A DNA stretch of 64,000 nt from Algibacter miyuki (lineage in GTDB: Bacteria; Bacteroidota; Bacteroidia; Flavobacteriales; Flavobacteriaceae). Shown piece by piece: positions 7,971 to 15,499 of the stretch (within the stretch, counting starts at the first letter, position 1; each line of letters begins with the position of its first letter). The position numbers and the translations under genes were made by a program. The notes beneath the pieces were generated by a model. It was not told the DNA's origin, made no database searches, and saw nothing but the letters and a program-made list of their open reading frames with translations. The DNA lies in the NCBI RefSeq assembly GCF_042427745.1, contig NZ_JBHMFA010000004.1. The stretch is one strand, 5' to 3'.

Positions 7971-9098
7971 TTAATTAAGAAGTTCTAAAACTTCAACTTC
8001 AAAAATAATATTCGATTTTGCAGGAATACCTCGGGTTCCCGATTCGCCATAAGCTAAATGGTATGGTATAAATAAGGTCGCTTTGTCTCCAACACTTAGT
8101 TGTTGTAAGCCTTCTTTAAAACCCGCAATCATTCTAGCATCTGGGCCAATATCGGCAGTGATAGGTTGGTAGCCATTTTGTGCTTTTCTTCGCTCGTTTA
8201 CAATGTCTAAAGCTTCAGCAATTTCAAGCTTGCTAGTTTCTAATATTTTTCCATCTTCAAAATAAACCGCATAATGTGTTGAAATTTCGGCGGTTTCTGG
8301 AAGTTTGATCCCTTTTCCTTTTTCGGTTATAATATATTGAAGTCCTGAAGGTAATGTGATTGCTTTGGCTTTTAGCGCTTTAAATCTATCTTGTGTTGCT
8401 TTTAAAATAGCAGCGGCTTTTTCCTTTTTTTCTTTTTCTAATCGTTCCGCTTCAGCAAAATGTTTTACAAAAATATTTGGAGCATCGAACTTTTTAGCTT
8501 CTTTACCTTTTCTTATAATGTTTAATTCTTCAATAACAACAGGTTCTAGTGGTTTGTTATTTCTGTCGACAGGAACATTAGATATGGAATCTTGAACATC
8601 TAAACCTGAAATTAATTGGCCAAAAACGCTGTGTTTATTGTTTAAATGAGGCTTAGGGATTTCCGTGATAAAAAATTGACTGCCATTGGTGTTTGGACCT
8701 GAATTAGCCATCGATAAAACACCGGGTTTGTCATGTTTTAAACTATCGGTGAATTCATCCATGAATTTATAACCTGGATTTCCCGATCCGGTTCCTGTTG
8801 GATCGCCAGCTTGAATCATAAATTGGTCTATAACTCGATGAAATATTAATCCGTTATAGAATTTCTTTTTCTTGAAAGCTTTATCAACCATAGTATTTTC
8901 ACCTTCAGCAAGTGACACAAAGTTTGCGACGGTTATAGGTGTTTCCTTATAAGTTAATTGAGCAAGCATAACGCCTTTGGTGGTAATGAATTCGGCATAA
9001 ATACCATCTTCTAAATCGGGATATTGCGCTTTACAAGATGTTAGGTTTAACGCCAGTGTTAGTAGTACAAGTTTAAAAACGTTTTTTAATAAATGCAT
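7971..9098 (-). CDS. Two-domain peptidyl-prolyl isomerase lipoprotein (cyclophilin + FKBP)
   Basis: A 375-residue exported isomerase. Lipobox LTSC puts the lipid cysteine at residue 22. Residues about 30-195 are a cyclophilin domain (FYNGLIFHRVIDQFMIQAGDP, then SMANSGPNTNGSQFFI); a charged Lys/Glu-rich linker follows; residues about 245-375 are an FKBP domain ending GIPAKSNIIFEVEVLELLN. It lies 10 nt downstream of gldI, another FKBP-type protein, so the two are probably one envelope-folding operon. No gliding gene name is assigned. Confidence 0.92.
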   Translation of the reverse strand: MHLLKNVFKLVLLTLALNLTSCKAQYPDLEDGIYAEFITTKGVMLAQLTYKETPITVANFVSLAEGENTMVDKAFKKKKFYNGLIFHRVIDQFMIQAGDPTGTGSGNPGYKFMDEFTDSLKHDKPGVLSMANSGPNTNGSQFFITEIPKPHLNNKHSVFGQLISGLDVQDSISNVPVDRNNKPLEPVVIEELNIIRKGKEAKKFDAPNIFVKHFAEAERLEKEKKEKAAAILKATQDRFKALKAKAITLPSGLQYIITEKGKGIKLPETAEISTHYAVYFEDGKILETSKLEIAEALDIVNERRKAQNGYQPITADIGPDARMIAGFKEGLQQLSVGDKATLFIPYHLAYGESGTRGIPAKSNIIFEVEVLELLN

Positions 9099-9108
9099 GG
9101 TAGTAGTT

Positions 9109-9642
9109 TTAGTTTTGGGTAATAGAATTTACAGTAACTTTACAAATTAACGGTGTGTTGGGGCCAATTTTGTTTTCATCACCATAATAACCATAAGCAC
9201 GATCGGACGGAAAAATAAAAGTAACGGTTTCTCCAGCTTTCATTAGTTTTAAGCCATGGCGTAAACCCGTGAAAAGTTCCTGTTTATCCATCGCATAATT
9301 TTGAGTTTTTAATTCTTCATTAGAATATATTTCGACACCATTTAGGCTTTTTACATCGTAATCAAAATTTACGATGTCTCCAAATTGTGGTGTTACTAAA
9401 CTATCGTTTTCAATCTTAGTATGATAGGTGTACCAAAAACCAGATTGCGACGGAATGTAGTTGCTACTATCGGCTTCCATTATTTTTTCTATAATGGCTT
9501 TTTCTTTAGCATAACGCTTTTTGTTAATTTCGATAGAAGCATCAATAAACGATCCTGATTTTGTAGAAATCGGTCGTCTAGCTTCCGGGCTTTTGCAATT
9601 GAAAATGAGCAATACAAAAGCGATGGTGAGTAATTTATTCAT
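9109..9642 (-). CDS. gldI: Gliding motility-associated peptidyl-prolyl isomerase GldI
   Basis: A 177-residue lipoprotein of the FKBP fold. The lipobox cysteine is Cys16 in LIFNCK. The FKBP part is seen in PQFGDIVNFDYDV, LRHGLKLMKAGETVTFIFPSDRAYGY and the closing LICKVTVNSI. In Flavobacterium johnsoniae GldI is needed for gliding, presumably by folding parts of the gliding and type IX secretion machinery. The first 8 nt overlap the DHH phosphoesterase stop and the two-domain isomerase follows, an arrangement usual in Flavobacteriaceae. Confidence 0.92.
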   Translation of the reverse strand: MNKLLTIAFVLLIFNCKSPEARRPISTKSGSFIDASIEINKKRYAKEKAIIEKIMEADSSNYIPSQSGFWYTYHTKIENDSLVTPQFGDIVNFDYDVKSLNGVEIYSNEELKTQNYAMDKQELFTGLRHGLKLMKAGETVTFIFPSDRAYGYYGDENKIGPNTPLICKVTVNSITQN

Positions 9643-10654
9643 TATTCAAAGCGTCGTTATAGCTGGGTAATATACTAATAAATTTTTGTACAGTTTCTTC
9701 TAAAGTTAAGTCGCTTTTGCCTCCAGCTGCGTTTGTATGGCCGCCACCTTGGAAGTGTGCACGAGACATTTCGTTTACCGAAAAATCACCTTTCGAACGT
9801 AACGATATTTTAATAATGCCTTCCTGTTTATCTTCAATAAAAATAGCTGCGAGTACTACACCATCGAGTGATAAACCGTAATTTACAATGCCTTCTGTGT
9901 CTCCTTTTTTATAGTTGAAACGGTTCAATTCATCTTGAGATAAAGTAATGTAAGCGGCACGCGATTCTGGCACAACACGTAAATTGCTTAATGCACAACC
10001 CAAGAGTTGTAAGCCTTGGTAGCTATTTGTGTCGTAAATGCTATTGTGAATATGTGAATTATCGGCGCCTTTTTCAATAAGTTTGGCTATAATTTCATGG
10101 GTTTTATTGGTGGTCGATTGGAAACGGAATGATCCTGTATCCGTCATAATGCCTACATAAATACAAGTTGCTGTATCAGCATCGATTAAGGCGGTGTCTC
10201 CCAACATATCAATAAAATGATACACCATTTCGCAGGTAGAACTCATGCTCACATCACTATATTGATACGTTGCATAATCGTCTGGAGATTGATGGTGATC
10301 TATCATTATTTTCAATGCGCTACTATTAGATAGTATATGTTCCATGTTTCCTGTTCTGTGGAAGGCGTTAAAATCTAAAGTAAAAATAATATCGGCCGAT
10401 TCAATTAAGCTCTCACATGTTTTAGTTTGATAATCGTAAATTAAAATAGAATCATTTCCAGGTATCCATTTTAAAAATGTGGGATAATCATTAGGTACCA
10501 TAACGGTTGCTTTATGGTTGCCTTTTAGTAGGTAATGATAAAGGGCTAAAGTGGATCCAATAGCATCTCCATCTGGATTTTTATGCGGAACAATAACTAT
10601 TTTTTTTGGACTAGATAATAGTTGTTTTATATTGGAAATGTCTGTTTTTTTCAT
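9635..10654 (-). CDS. DHH-family phosphoesterase (NrnA-like)
   Basis: A 339-residue DHH/DHHA1 protein. Metal-binding motifs are visible: HKNPDGDAIGST (about 24-35), the DHH motif in MIDHHQSPDD, and the C-terminal DHHA1 signature GGGHTNAAGG (about 304-313). NrnA enzymes degrade short RNAs and may dephosphorylate 3'-phosphoadenosine 5'-phosphate; which activity dominates here cannot be read. It heads the leftward operon with gldI and the two-domain isomerase, and is divergent from ndk. Confidence 0.92.
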   Translation of the reverse strand: MKKTDISNIKQLLSSPKKIVIVPHKNPDGDAIGSTLALYHYLLKGNHKATVMVPNDYPTFLKWIPGNDSILIYDYQTKTCESLIESADIIFTLDFNAFHRTGNMEHILSNSSALKIMIDHHQSPDDYATYQYSDVSMSSTCEMVYHFIDMLGDTALIDADTATCIYVGIMTDTGSFRFQSTTNKTHEIIAKLIEKGADNSHIHNSIYDTNSYQGLQLLGCALSNLRVVPESRAAYITLSQDELNRFNYKKGDTEGIVNYGLSLDGVVLAAIFIEDKQEGIIKISLRSKGDFSVNEMSRAHFQGGGHTNAAGGKSDLTLEETVQKFISILPSYNDALNNE

Positions 10655-10876
10655 AGGAAACGAAGATACAATATAAAAATAAAGCCTTAAAATAGATAGT
10701 TGTACTTTTATAGAAATATTAACGGTAATGCACTATGAAATTCTTGTTTAAATATAAGATTTTAAAGTTTGTTTATTTGAAGTGCTATTCTAGTTGGTTG
10801 TATGCCTTTATGTTACCAATATGTTGTGGTGGAAATTTTTGCATTCTTAATTAATGTGAAACCAAATTTAAAACTG

Positions 10877-10884
10877 TACTTTTG
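10877..10884 (+). promoter_or_regulatory. -7 promoter element of ndk
   Basis: TACTTTTG fits the flavobacterial consensus TAnnTTTG and lies 21 nt before the ndk ATG. No good TTG box is found 17-23 nt upstream. Confidence 0.5.
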
Positions 10885-10905
10885 CAGAAATTTAAAAAAA
10901 CGAAA

Positions 10906-11325
10906 ATGTCAACAAATAGAACATTTACAATGCTTAAGCCAGATGCTGTTGAAAACGGACACATTGGTGCAATATTAGAAAAAATTTCAGCTTCAGGATT
11001 TAGAATTGTAGCTATGAAATTAACTCAAATGACAAAAGCTGATGCTGAGTCGTTTTATGCAGTACACAACGAACGTCCATTTTTTGGAGAATTAGTTGAG
11101 TTTATGACTAGAGGCCCTATAGTGGCAGCTATTTTGGAAAAAGAAAATGCAGTTGACGATTTTAGAACCTTGATTGGTGCTACAAATCCAGCAGATGCTG
11201 CTGAAGGTACTATTCGTAAAATGTTTGCGACGTCTATGGGCGAAAATGCAGTACACGGAAGTGATAGTGATGAAAATGCAGCTATTGAAGGTGCTTTCCA
11301 TTTCTCGGGGAGAGAAATGTTTTAA
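10906..11325 (+). CDS. ndk: Nucleoside-diphosphate kinase
   Basis: Transfers phosphate from ATP to nucleoside diphosphates through a phosphohistidine. The catalytic motif is NAVHGSDS, with the N-terminal TFTMLKPDAVENG and RPFFGELVEFM also typical. The ATG at 10906 gives 139 residues, the family's usual length; a possible TTG start at 10882 lies inside the promoter and was rejected. A strong intrinsic terminator follows 25 nt after the stop. Confidence 0.97.
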   Translation: MSTNRTFTMLKPDAVENGHIGAILEKISASGFRIVAMKLTQMTKADAESFYAVHNERPFFGELVEFMTRGPIVAAILEKENAVDDFRTLIGATNPADAAEGTIRKMFATSMGENAVHGSDSDENAAIEGAFHFSGREMF

Positions 11326-11350
11326 GTACGTTTAGTGTATATTAATAAAA

Positions 11351-11376
11351 AAATCCTGCTATAATAAGCAGGATTT
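11351..11376 (+). terminator. Intrinsic terminator of ndk
   Basis: AAATCCTGCT and AGCAGGATTT form a 10-bp stem with a 6-nt loop, followed by a T-run. Confidence 0.88.
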
Positions 11377-11461
11377 TTTGTTTCTAAAAGTAAAGATGTG
11401 TTTTAAAATAATATTGCGTTTGCGATACTTAATGCTTCTTTACTCATTTATGCAAATCAAA

Positions 11462-11491
11462 AAAGCCTATCAAAATAAATTGATAGGCTTT
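11462..11491 (-). terminator. Intrinsic terminator of the cold-shock gene
   Basis: AAAGCCTATCAA pairs with TTGATAGGCTTT over 12 bp with a 6-nt loop. On the minus strand it is followed by a U-run, which suits the leftward cold-shock gene ending at 11520. Confidence 0.85.
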
Positions 11492-11519
11492 CTTTGTAAA
11501 TTTTAGAATCTATATATAA

Positions 11520-11711
11520 TTAGATTACTTTTACGTTTACGGCGTTTAATCCTTTTCTACCTTCTTGTAGATCGAATTCAACTGCATCACCTTCACGAAT
11601 TTCATCGATTAATCCAGAAATGTGTACGAAATGTTCTTTGTTGTTGTCATCTTCAGTGATGAATCCAAATCCTTTAGAATCATTGAAGAATTTTACGGTA
11701 CCTTTACTCAT
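11520..11711 (-). CDS. Cold-shock domain protein (CspA family)
   Basis: A 63-residue single-stranded nucleic-acid-binding protein of CspA type. RNP1 is KGFGFI (residues 13-18); RNP2 reads EHFVHI rather than the more common DVFVHF. It starts MSKGTVKFFN as typical. It stands alone with a good promoter (11740-11771) and its own terminator, so it is a single-gene unit. Confidence 0.94.
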   Translation of the reverse strand: MSKGTVKFFNDSKGFGFITEDDNNKEHFVHISGLIDEIREGDAVEFDLQEGRKGLNAVNVKVI

Positions 11712-11739
11712 TTTAATGTGTATTATAATAATTAAGTGC

Positions 11740-11771
11740 CAAAGATAATGTAAAAATCAATATGTTGGCAA
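11740..11771 (-). promoter_or_regulatory. Promoter of the cold-shock gene
   Basis: On the minus strand TTG (11769-11771), a 21-nt spacer and TATCTTTG (11740-11747) fit the flavobacterial TTG-N(17-23)-TAnnTTTG consensus. The -7 box ends 28 nt before the ATG. Confidence 0.7.
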
Positions 11772-11809
11772 TATATTTTAAAATATTTATATAATTTTTT
11801 TAGGGCTAA

Positions 11810-12106
11810 TTATCTTAAAACCAGTTTTTTAATAATATCCTTGCCTAATTCTTCATTTAAAAGGTCTATTATTTTTTGTTTTCCGTAGCTTAATTCTTCT
11901 CTTAAAACACTTGAAGACAGTTGTATGTATAAAGTTTCGCGCTCTAATGCTACCGATGTGGTGTAATTATTTACACCATTACCCATAAGTTTCTCCCAAG
12001 CTTCAGCCACGTTAACTTTGTCTAAGCCTTTTTCTAATCTGTTGGTTTCTACAAATTCTTTTAATGCGTCGGAAATGCTTAAGTTTTCGTTATTTCGTTT
12101 TGCCAT
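11810..12106 (-). CDS. DUF721 (DciA-like) protein
   Basis: A 98-residue cytoplasmic protein of the DUF721 family. The AWEKLMGNGVNNYT segment and the late VLREELSYGKQKIIDLLNEELG helix (about residues 71-92) match the family. Members in other bacteria (DciA) help load the replicative helicase; a like role here is inference. It is next to recF on the same strand (91-nt gap), a common pairing in Bacteroidota, which supports a replication or repair link. Confidence 0.85.
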   Translation of the reverse strand: MAKRNNENLSISDALKEFVETNRLEKGLDKVNVAEAWEKLMGNGVNNYTTSVALERETLYIQLSSSVLREELSYGKQKIIDLLNEELGKDIIKKLVLR

Positions 12107-12197
12107 GAGGTTAAATTTTTGAGGGTTTTACTAAGTTTAGATAATCTGTATTATACATTATTTGTATTTCAAAATGGTGTGGAATTCAATTTAAAAT

Positions 12198-13277
12198 TTA
12201 CAATTTAAAAATCTCATACGATTGGTGCACTTGCTTTACTGCATTTTCAGTACGTTCGGCATGTGTATCGCTAATAAAAAGTTGTCCGAAATTTTCATCG
12301 TCCACCAATTTTATAATTTGCGCCACCCGTTGCTCATCTAATTTATCGAAAATATCATCTAATAATAAGATGGGGTTTACACCGCTTTGTGCTTTTATAA
12401 AATCGAATTGCGCGAGTTTTAAAGCGATTAAAAACGATTTTTGCTGCCCTTGACTTCCAAATTTCTTGATTGGGTGTTCCGAAATGTTAAAGTTTAAATC
12501 GTCTTTATGGATTCCAACACTAGTATACTGCAGTGCACGATCTTTATTTATAACCTTATTTAACAAGGTGTTTAAATCGTTTTCAAATAAATCACTTTGG
12601 TAATTTAAATCTACCGTTTCATTGCCGTTACTTATGGCTTCATAACGCGACTTAAAAATGGGGATAAAGGTTTTTAGAAAAGCATCTCGTTTTTCAAAAA
12701 TCTGGGTTCCAAAATCGGTTAATTGGCTGTTGTAAACGTCTAGTGTATCTTTATTATAGGTGTGGTTTAGTGCAAAATACTTCAGTAAAGCATTCCGTTG
12801 CGCTAAAATTTTATTGTAATTTATTAAGTAGTTTAAGTAGCTCGTGTCGCTTTGCGAAATTACGCTATCTATAAATTTGCGTCTGGTTGTACTACCTTCA
12901 ATAATTAAATCGCGATCGGCCGGTGAAATAATTACAAGTGGCAAAAAACCAATATGCTCGCTAAATTTTTCATAAGCTTTGCTGTTGCGTTTTATTACTT
13001 TTTTTTGTCCGCGTTTTAAACTTACAATTACTTTTTCTGGTTTTTCGTCCTTTATATAGTCGCCGTTCACCACAAAAAAGTCTTCGTCATGCTTAATATT
13101 TTGCGTAGCGATAGGATTAAAATAACTTTTACCGAAGGATAAATGATAGATAGCGTCGAGCACATTGGTTTTTCCAATGCCATTATTTCCAACAATACAA
13201 TTAATTTTCTCGTTGAAAGTAAACGTTTTACTATCAAAATTTTTATAATTGAGTAACGAAAGTGATTTTAAAATCAT
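12198..13277 (-). CDS. recF: DNA replication/repair protein RecF
   Basis: SMC-like ATPase that helps load RecA at single-strand gaps. Walker A is GNNGIGKTN (about 29-37), the ABC signature region is GSQGQQKSFLIALKLAQ, and Walker B is ILLLDDIFDKLD. From the ATG at 13277 the protein has 359 residues; a TTG four codons upstream (13289) is possible but less likely, since the family normally begins right before the first strand (MILKSLSLLNYKNF). It is followed by the DUF721 gene. Confidence 0.95.
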   Translation of the reverse strand: MILKSLSLLNYKNFDSKTFTFNEKINCIVGNNGIGKTNVLDAIYHLSFGKSYFNPIATQNIKHDEDFFVVNGDYIKDEKPEKVIVSLKRGQKKVIKRNSKAYEKFSEHIGFLPLVIISPADRDLIIEGSTTRRKFIDSVISQSDTSYLNYLINYNKILAQRNALLKYFALNHTYNKDTLDVYNSQLTDFGTQIFEKRDAFLKTFIPIFKSRYEAISNGNETVDLNYQSDLFENDLNTLLNKVINKDRALQYTSVGIHKDDLNFNISEHPIKKFGSQGQQKSFLIALKLAQFDFIKAQSGVNPILLLDDIFDKLDEQRVAQIIKLVDDENFGQLFISDTHAERTENAVKQVHQSYEIFKL

Positions 13278-13382
13278 AGAAAATAGCAACTTTAAGCGCG
13301 TTAAGAGAGTGAACTCTTAAAAAGAAGTGCAAATTATTGAAAAATATCAAATAAATAACCTTTTAGTTATGAAGAAAAATTA

Positions 13383-13390
13383 TATTTTTG
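13383..13390 (+). promoter_or_regulatory. -7 promoter element of the TPR gene
   Basis: TATTTTTG matches TAnnTTTG and lies 24 nt before the ATG at 13415. A -33 TTG at the usual spacing is not evident. Confidence 0.45.
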
Positions 13391-13414
13391 CGCCACATTA
13401 ACAGAAAGATAAAA

Positions 13415-14185
13415 ATGGCAACTTATAATAAAAGAGGTTACAAACCAAAAACGAAAGTAGAAAAGGAACACGATATCGAAGAAGGTTCAACAACTGCAGA
13501 AGTTTTTAACACGCTTGACGAAACAGCTTCTAAAACAGAAGACTTTGTAGCGAAAAATCAAAAATACATTTTCATCATTATTGGTGTAGTTGCCTTGGTG
13601 GTTTTAGGTTCTTTAGCTTATAAAGAATTTGTATCTAGCCCGAAACAAGAAAACGCAATGAACGATATGTTCCAAGCGCAAAAATATTTTGATGAAGCCG
13701 TAACAGGTGTAGCGTCAGATTCACTTTATAATTTAGCCTTAAATGGTGGTGAGGGGAAATTTGGTATGCTAGATATTATTGAAGAATATAGCGGAACCGA
13801 TGCTGCTAATTTAGCAAGCTATTATGCAGGTACAGCGTATTTAAGATTGAAAGATTATAAAAATGCGGTAGAACATTTATCTAACTTTGATAGTGATGAT
13901 GAAATTTTAGCGCCTTTAGCAAAAGGAAATATTGGTGATGCCTTTGTGCAATTAAACCAAAAAGACGATGCTTTAGACTATTATGAAAAAGCGATTGCCA
14001 TGCGTAACAACGAATACACAACACCAATGTATTTATACAAAGCAGGTACTATTGCTTTAGATTTAGGAAAGGCTGATAAAGCGTTATCTTATTTCGAAAG
14101 AATTAAAGAAGATTTTCCAAATGCAACCGAAGCTGCTACCGTAGATGTATTTATTGGTAAAGCTCAGGTTTTGGCTAACAAATAA
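13415..14185 (+). CDS. TPR-repeat membrane protein
   Basis: A 256-residue protein with a charged cytoplasmic start, one membrane segment (YIFIIIGVVALVVLGSLAY, about residues 46-64) and then tetratricopeptide repeats on the far side. The layout is like YfgM of E. coli, a SecYEG-associated chaperone, but similarity beyond layout cannot be claimed. The ATG at 13415 was preferred over a TTG at 13388 that overlaps the promoter. It is 18 nt upstream of ribH and probably cotranscribed with it. Confidence 0.8.
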   Translation: MATYNKRGYKPKTKVEKEHDIEEGSTTAEVFNTLDETASKTEDFVAKNQKYIFIIIGVVALVVLGSLAYKEFVSSPKQENAMNDMFQAQKYFDEAVTGVASDSLYNLALNGGEGKFGMLDIIEEYSGTDAANLASYYAGTAYLRLKDYKNAVEHLSNFDSDDEILAPLAKGNIGDAFVQLNQKDDALDYYEKAIAMRNNEYTTPMYLYKAGTIALDLGKADKALSYFERIKEDFPNATEAATVDVFIGKAQVLANK

Positions 14186-14203
14186 AAAATTGCGTTAACA
14201 TAT

Positions 14204-14689
14204 ATGGCAACGGCAAACAATAATTTATCCGAATACGATAAAACAACAATCCCAAATGCGAAAGGTTTTCGATTTGGGATTGTTGTTTCAGAATGGAATG
14301 ATACCATTACAGAAGGCTTATTTCAAGGCGCAAAAGAAGCCTTGTTAGAACATGGCGTATTACCCGAAAATATTGTGCGTTGGGATGTGCCAGGAAGCTT
14401 TGAGCTTATTTATGGTAGCAAAAAAATGCAACAACAAATGGTGAACGCCGTTATTGCTATTGGGTGTGTTATTCAAGGTGAAACCAAACATTTCGACTTT
14501 GTATGCGAAGGGGTAACGCAAGGCATTAAAGATTTAAATGTACTGCGTGAAACACCTGTTATTTTCTGTGTGCTTACTGATAATAACATGCAACAATCTA
14601 TAGATCGTTCTGGAGGAAAACACGGTAATAAAGGTACCGAAGCGGCTATTGCTGCTATAAAAATGGCTGAATTACGTAAAAACAGCTAA
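14204..14689 (+). CDS. ribH: 6,7-dimethyl-8-ribityllumazine synthase
   Basis: Penultimate enzyme of riboflavin synthesis, forming lumazine from the ribityl-amino-pyrimidine and dihydroxybutanone phosphate. The 161 residues show the family blocks FGIVVSEWND, WDVPGSFELIYG, AIGCVIQGETKHFDFVCEGVTQGI (catalytic His in KHFDF) and IFCVLTDNNMQQS. It follows the TPR gene by 18 nt. Confidence 0.96.
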   Translation: MATANNNLSEYDKTTIPNAKGFRFGIVVSEWNDTITEGLFQGAKEALLEHGVLPENIVRWDVPGSFELIYGSKKMQQQMVNAVIAIGCVIQGETKHFDFVCEGVTQGIKDLNVLRETPVIFCVLTDNNMQQSIDRSGGKHGNKGTEAAIAAIKMAELRKNS

Positions 14690-14917
14690 ATCTAAACATC
14701 TTTTTTTTTACAGATTATACAACGCGGGTAAGTGTATTGCCTGTTGTATGGTGATGGGGTAAAATGAAGTTGATGGATGTTTGTTTAGTCTGTTTCTGTT
14801 TAAACCCTGTTCTTAATTCTTGCAGAAAGCCGTTTTTAATCTTTTTAAAGATCAGAAATTCTCTGTTTTGTTAACAATTTTTAAGATGACTATCCTTAAT
14901 ATCTGTCTATTTTTAAG

Positions 14918-14925
14918 TATTTTTG
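14918..14925 (+). promoter_or_regulatory. -7 promoter element upstream of the 77-residue gene
   Basis: TATTTTTG fits TAnnTTTG and would start transcription about 15 nt ahead of the TTG start at 14946, which supports that unusual start codon. Confidence 0.45.
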
Positions 14926-14945
14926 ATTTATAACCGCACATCATT

Positions 14946-15179
14946 TTGTTTAAACCACGTAAACATAAAACATTTAATTATCAGTCTCGTTTTACGCAAG
15001 ATAAAACGGCCGATTCTAGTTTAAATGAAACTGCTAACCGCAAAGATTATATTTCTAAATGGAAAGAAAATCGAGAGGTTAAACGTAAAGTGCGTGGCAC
15101 AATGCCAGTAAAAACCTTAATTTTATTTTTGGTATTATTATTGATTTGTATGTATTTATTAGAAAAAAAGTATATGTAG
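14946..15179 (+). CDS. Small membrane protein, TTG start
   Basis: A 77-residue protein with a basic, Arg/Lys-rich N-terminal half (begins FKPRKHKTFNYQSRF) and one C-terminal membrane segment (VKTLILFLVLLLICMYLLE, about 55-73). It resembles the next gene product in layout and in the K-x-K-K/T-F-x-Y motif, so the two look paralogous. No in-frame ATG precedes that motif, so TTG is the probable start. Such genes near ribH in this family are sometimes labelled 'riboflavin synthase subunit beta'; nothing in the sequence supports that. Function unknown. Confidence 0.65.
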   Translation: MFKPRKHKTFNYQSRFTQDKTADSSLNETANRKDYISKWKENREVKRKVRGTMPVKTLILFLVLLLICMYLLEKKYM

Positions 15180-15207
15180 TCAAATCATTTTAAAAAACAC
15201 AGAAATC

Positions 15208-15495
15208 ATGGGAATCTTAAAGGCGAAAAAAAACAAAAAATTCAGTTATACACCACGTTATTTTGACGATAAAGGTGAAGGAAACCCTTTTGAAATTAAA
15301 CATAAATTTGACGAATTTCGTACTACTGTAGGCGAAAATAAAGGGTTTAAAGCAAAGCTAAACCACGCCTTAAGCGAACTTAAAGACAATCGAGATAAAG
15401 AAGCCAATAGACGCATATTAGTAATTGCAGCTGTTTTAGTGCTTATTTTTCTATTTATCATCGATTTCGATTTATCTATATTCTTTTCTAAATAA
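15208..15495 (+). CDS. Small membrane protein (often mislabelled riboflavin synthase subunit)
   Basis: A 95-residue protein: basic N-terminus with KKNKKFSYTPRYFDDKGEG, a charged helical middle and one C-terminal membrane segment (ILVIAAVLVLIFLFIIDF, about 71-88). It has no lumazine synthase or riboflavin synthase motif. It lies between ribH and mutL and ends 4 nt before the mutL start, so it is probably translated with mutL. Tail-anchored topology is likely. Function unknown. Confidence 0.8.
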   Translation: MGILKAKKNKKFSYTPRYFDDKGEGNPFEIKHKFDEFRTTVGENKGFKAKLNHALSELKDNRDKEANRRILVIAAVLVLIFLFIIDFDLSIFFSK

Positions 15496-15499
15496 ATAT

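Noticed and set aside
10882..10905. TTG start extending ndk by eight codons
   Set aside because: It lies within the -7 promoter box; the ATG at 10906 gives normal length.
13278..13289. TTG start extending recF by four codons
   Set aside because: The ATG at 13277 matches the usual RecF N-terminus.
14946..15495. Riboflavin synthase beta subunit
   Set aside because: Too small, single membrane segment, no lumazine or riboflavin synthase motif; ribH is the separate upstream gene.
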